NCBI GenBank assembly: GCA_026415505.1
Contig: JAOAGY010000021.1
Span: forward strand, 1 to 64,000
Source: Chlorobiota bacterium
Lineage (GTDB): Bacteria; Bacteroidota; Ignavibacteria; Kapaibacteriales; NICIL-2
Direction of reading: 5' to 3'
DNA: 64,000 nucleotides
The notes below the pieces were generated by a model. It saw only the letters and a list, made by a program, of their open reading frames with translations. It did not search any database and was not told where the DNA came from. Position numbers and translations under genes: made by a program. Positions 61,997-64,000 of this stretch are shown one piece after another (the stretch's first letter is position 1; each line of letters starts with the position of its first letter).

Positions 61997-63006
61997 GCAA
62001 TACGGCGAAGCGTCCGGTTATCTTCAGCGGCATTCAACCTTCCGGCGATCTCACACTCGGTCACATTGCAGGCGCGCTTCGCAACTGGGTCGCGCTCCAG
62101 CACGATTACGACTGCTACTTCTGCGTGGTGGATTTGCACGCGATCACCGTGCGGCAACAGCCGGCGAAACTGCGCCGATGGACACTCGATTGCGCCGCGA
62201 TGTACTTGGCTGCCGGCATCGAGCCGACCAGTGCGACCATCTTCGTGCAATCGCACGTTCCCGCTCATGCCGAGCTGGCATGGGTTCTGAGCACGTTCAC
62301 CGGCTTCGGCGAAGCCAGCCGCATGACACAGTTCAAAGAGAAATCCGAGCAGCATGCACAGAACGTCAACGTCGGTTTGTTCGCCTACCCCATTTTGATG
62401 GCTGCCGACATTCTGCTGTATCAAACCGATCTCGTGCCGGTCGGCGAGGACCAAAAACAGCACTTGGAACTGACGCGCGATCTTGCGCAGCGCTTCAACA
62501 ACGCGTACTCGCCGACGTTCACTGTGCCCGAACCGTACATTCCCCGCTACGGCGCGCGGCTGATGAGTTTGCAAGACCCGCGCAAAAAAATGTCCAAGTC
62601 CGATCCGAACCACAATGCGACGATTTTCCTCGTCGACGACAACGACGCCATCCGACGGAAAATCCAGCGCGCAGTGACCGATTCGGGCACGACGATCGAG
62701 TACGACCCAGAGCGGCGCCCCGGTATATCGAACCTCGTGGAGATGTATCACTTGGCAACCGACGAGCCGATCGAAGCGATCGTCGAGCGTTTTCGGGATG
62801 CTTCGTATGCGGCATTCAAAGCAGCCGTCGCCGATGCGCTCGTCGCGTACATCGAGCCAGTGCGCACGCGGTTTCTGGAAATTCGCGCCGACGAAGGTCA
62901 TCTGGCATCGCTCCTTGTCGCCGGCGCCGAACGCGCTGCTCGCGTCGCAGAGCGCACCTTGCGCAAGGTGTATCGCAAGGTCGGTTTCTGGTCGCCGAAA
63001 GATTGA
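61993..63006 (+). CDS. trpS: Tryptophanyl-tRNA synthetase
   Basis: This 337-residue class I synthetase charges tRNA-Trp. The HIGH equivalent is GHIAG ([16 protein letters not shown]) and the KMSKS loop is present ([12 protein letters not shown]). GVFAYP-like [15 protein letters not shown] and [16 protein letters not shown] are typical. ATG 61993 overlaps the prfA stop as ATGA, so the two are translated together. The next gene starts 3 bp after its stop. Confidence 0.96.
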   Translation: MSNTAKRPVIFSGIQPSGDLTLGHIAGALRNWVALQHDYDCYFCVVDLHAITVRQQPAKLRRWTLDCAAMYLAAGIEPTSATIFVQSHVPAHAELAWVLSTFTGFGEASRMTQFKEKSEQHAQNVNVGLFAYPILMAADILLYQTDLVPVGEDQKQHLELTRDLAQRFNNAYSPTFTVPEPYIPRYGARLMSLQDPRKKMSKSDPNHNATIFLVDDNDAIRRKIQRAVTDSGTTIEYDPERRPGISNLVEMYHLATDEPIEAIVERFRDASYAAFKAAVADALVAYIEPVRTRFLEIRADEGHLASLLVAGAERAARVAERTLRKVYRKVGFWSPKD

Positions 63007-63009
63007 CCG

Positions 63010-64000
63010 ATGTCGTCCCACCCGACAGCACTTTCCACGACACGGCGCATCCGATGGATCGTCGTCGGTACTGTTGCCCTGCTATCGGCTGCAGTGCTCG
63101 TTGCACTGCCGATGTACCACGACCACGCCATCTATTGGCGCGGCGGGGAGCTGCTATCGAGCGGCGGCAAGCTGGCTGACGATTACCTGGTCAAGCAGCC
63201 GGCGATCTACATGCTGTTTGCCGCAGCACGAGCGCTTTTCGGCGAGCATGAATGGAGCTATCGGCTGCTCGATGCCATCGTGCAAATCGCGACGGCAGCA
63301 GTGCTCGCACGCATCGGCAGTCGGTTCGGCGACAGCGATCTCGGTGCAGTCGCTGCAGCCATCTATCTGGTTGCGTACAGCGCCAGTGGCTACGTCCTCG
63401 CAGCGCATCCGGAATCGTACATCGGCATCGTCGTCGGACCGCTGGCACTGTTGCATGCAACCGATGGCACACGCCGGTGGCACTGGTTCGCCGAAGGCAT
63501 ACTGCTGACAGCATTGGTCTGGCTGAAGGTCACGTTCGGACTCGTTGCAGTGGCGTTGCTCGCATACGACATCGTCGAACGCCGGTGGAACGGAAATCGG
63601 TGGATCGCCATTGCTGCAGGTGCAATCGTCGCAAATGCGATCGGACTTGCGCTCATCTACGACCGCATCGAATGGTCGAGCCTTCCGGCAGCGATCGAGT
63701 ACGTGCACTTCTACGGCAGCTTGCCACCGCTCGGTTCAGCGGCACTCATTGCTGCATGGCACAACGTGATTCGCTCGGTAGCTGAGCATTACACGATCGC
63801 ACTTGCGACATTTGCGCTCTACGGTTGGCTCGGCGTCGCCCGCCATCGCGATCGGATCGTCGCCGTGTGGATTGCGGTGTCGTTGGCACTGGCAGTGAGT
63901 ATCGTCGTCGAACGGAAGTTCGGCGTCGTGCACCTGTGGCGCATGCTCCCGATGCTGGCAATCCCGATGGCTGAAGGCGCGATCGAGCTGTGGCACAAGC
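63010..64000 (+). CDS. Polytopic membrane glycosyltransferase, GT39/PMT-like (partial, C-terminus off window)
   Basis: This is the first 330 codons of a protein that runs off the right edge, absent from the ORF track because it has no stop; I translated it by hand. The start is MSSHPTALSTTRRIRWIVVGTVALLSAAVL. The first periplasmic loop MYHDHAIYWRGGELLSSGGK followed by DDYLVKQPAIYMLFAAARALF matches GT-C transferases of the dolichol-phosphate mannosyltransferase type (ArnT/PMT), which use polyprenyl-phosphate sugars. At least seven further hydrophobic segments are seen. The acceptor is unknown. Confidence 0.75.
   Translation, partial: MSSHPTALSTTRRIRWIVVGTVALLSAAVLVALPMYHDHAIYWRGGELLSSGGKLADDYLVKQPAIYMLFAAARALFGEHEWSYRLLDAIVQIATAAVLARIGSRFGDSDLGAVAAAIYLVAYSASGYVLAAHPESYIGIVVGPLALLHATDGTRRWHWFAEGILLTALVWLKVTFGLVAVALLAYDIVERRWNGNRWIAIAAGAIVANAIGLALIYDRIEWSSLPAAIEYVHFYGSLPPLGSAALIAAWHNVIRSVAEHYTIALATFALYGWLGVARHRDRIVAVWIAVSLALAVSIVVERKFGVVHLWRMLPMLAIPMAEGAIELWHK

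Noticed and set aside
1-64000. CRISPR, IS element, integrase or phage genes
   Set aside because: No spaced direct-repeat array, transposase, recombinase or phage structural gene was recognised. The repeated units are hairpins without regular spacers.

Overview
The window is about 64 kb of high-GC bacterial chromosome with ordinary housekeeping and envelope genes. No rRNA, IS element, CRISPR array, prophage or integron is visible. The best guess is a member of the Bacteroidota/Chlorobi (FCB) group, probably close to Candidatus Kapabacteria or Ignavibacteria. The reasons are several proteins with C-terminal domains of the type IX secretion (T9SS) kind, PD40-OmpA and DUF2279 envelope proteins, a histone H1-like Hc1 protein, a YpdA-type flavoprotein, and -7 promoter elements of the Bacteroidota form TAnnTTTG (here TAnnTT[T/C]G) in front of many genes. 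The assignment is inferred from gene content and was not tested by a search.

Layout. 1-6.1 kb: partial squalene synthase (HpnC type), a PpiD/SurA-like foldase, then an MBL hydrolase, Rieske ferredoxin and QueG run, convergent with ypdA. 6.2-12.2 kb: two large secreted or envelope proteins (FN3; VWA plus HYDIN-like plus barrel) and a UMF1-type MFS transporter. 12.1-19.2 kb: purM, a hairpin-repeat cluster, a glycosyltransferase, a DUF2279 protein, an AtuA-family protein, a RodZ-like protein, kdsD and a HIT protein. 19.3-24 kb: a 1569-residue T9SS cargo protein. 24.2-29.1 kb: purN with an uncharacterised Rossmann protein, a second hairpin-repeat cluster, a methionine synthase that is only the C-terminal half of MetH, and cytidine deaminase. 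29.4-39.8 kb: a secreted subtilisin, Hc1, rlmD, an MsbA-like ABC exporter, a glycosyltransferase-like protein, an outer-membrane barrel, PD40-OmpA and truA. 39.8-44.6 kb: acyl-CoA dehydrogenase, an MTHFR fused to a degenerate homocysteine methyltransferase domain, an RDD protein and tryptophan dioxygenase. 44.7-48.1 kb: tRNA-Leu(UAG)-tig-clpP-clpX on the minus strand. 48.1-55 kb: a second secreted subtilisin, dnaX, a SpoU-type methyltransferase, a class V aminotransferase and a SMUG2-like glycosylase. 55.1-64 kb: a DUF1800/DUF1501 pair, a small barrel, a DUF4397-like lipoprotein, prfA-trpS and a partial membrane glycosyltransferase.

The most unusual content concerns one-carbon metabolism. MetH here has only the cap, B12 and reactivation modules. 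Elsewhere in the window, MTHFR carries an N-terminal homocysteine methyltransferase fold in which all the recognised catalytic and zinc-binding motifs have been replaced. A second theme is two clusters of short hairpin repeats whose stem arms covary. One cluster contains a 122-bp duplication and supplies the stop codon of a glycosyltransferase. A third is a recurring -7 promoter motif, including one copy lying in the T-tract of a terminator.

Genes are tightly packed, with many 4-bp ATGA/GTGA overlaps and several convergent antisense overlaps of up to 107 bp. The only gaps over 300 bp are the two hairpin-repeat clusters.
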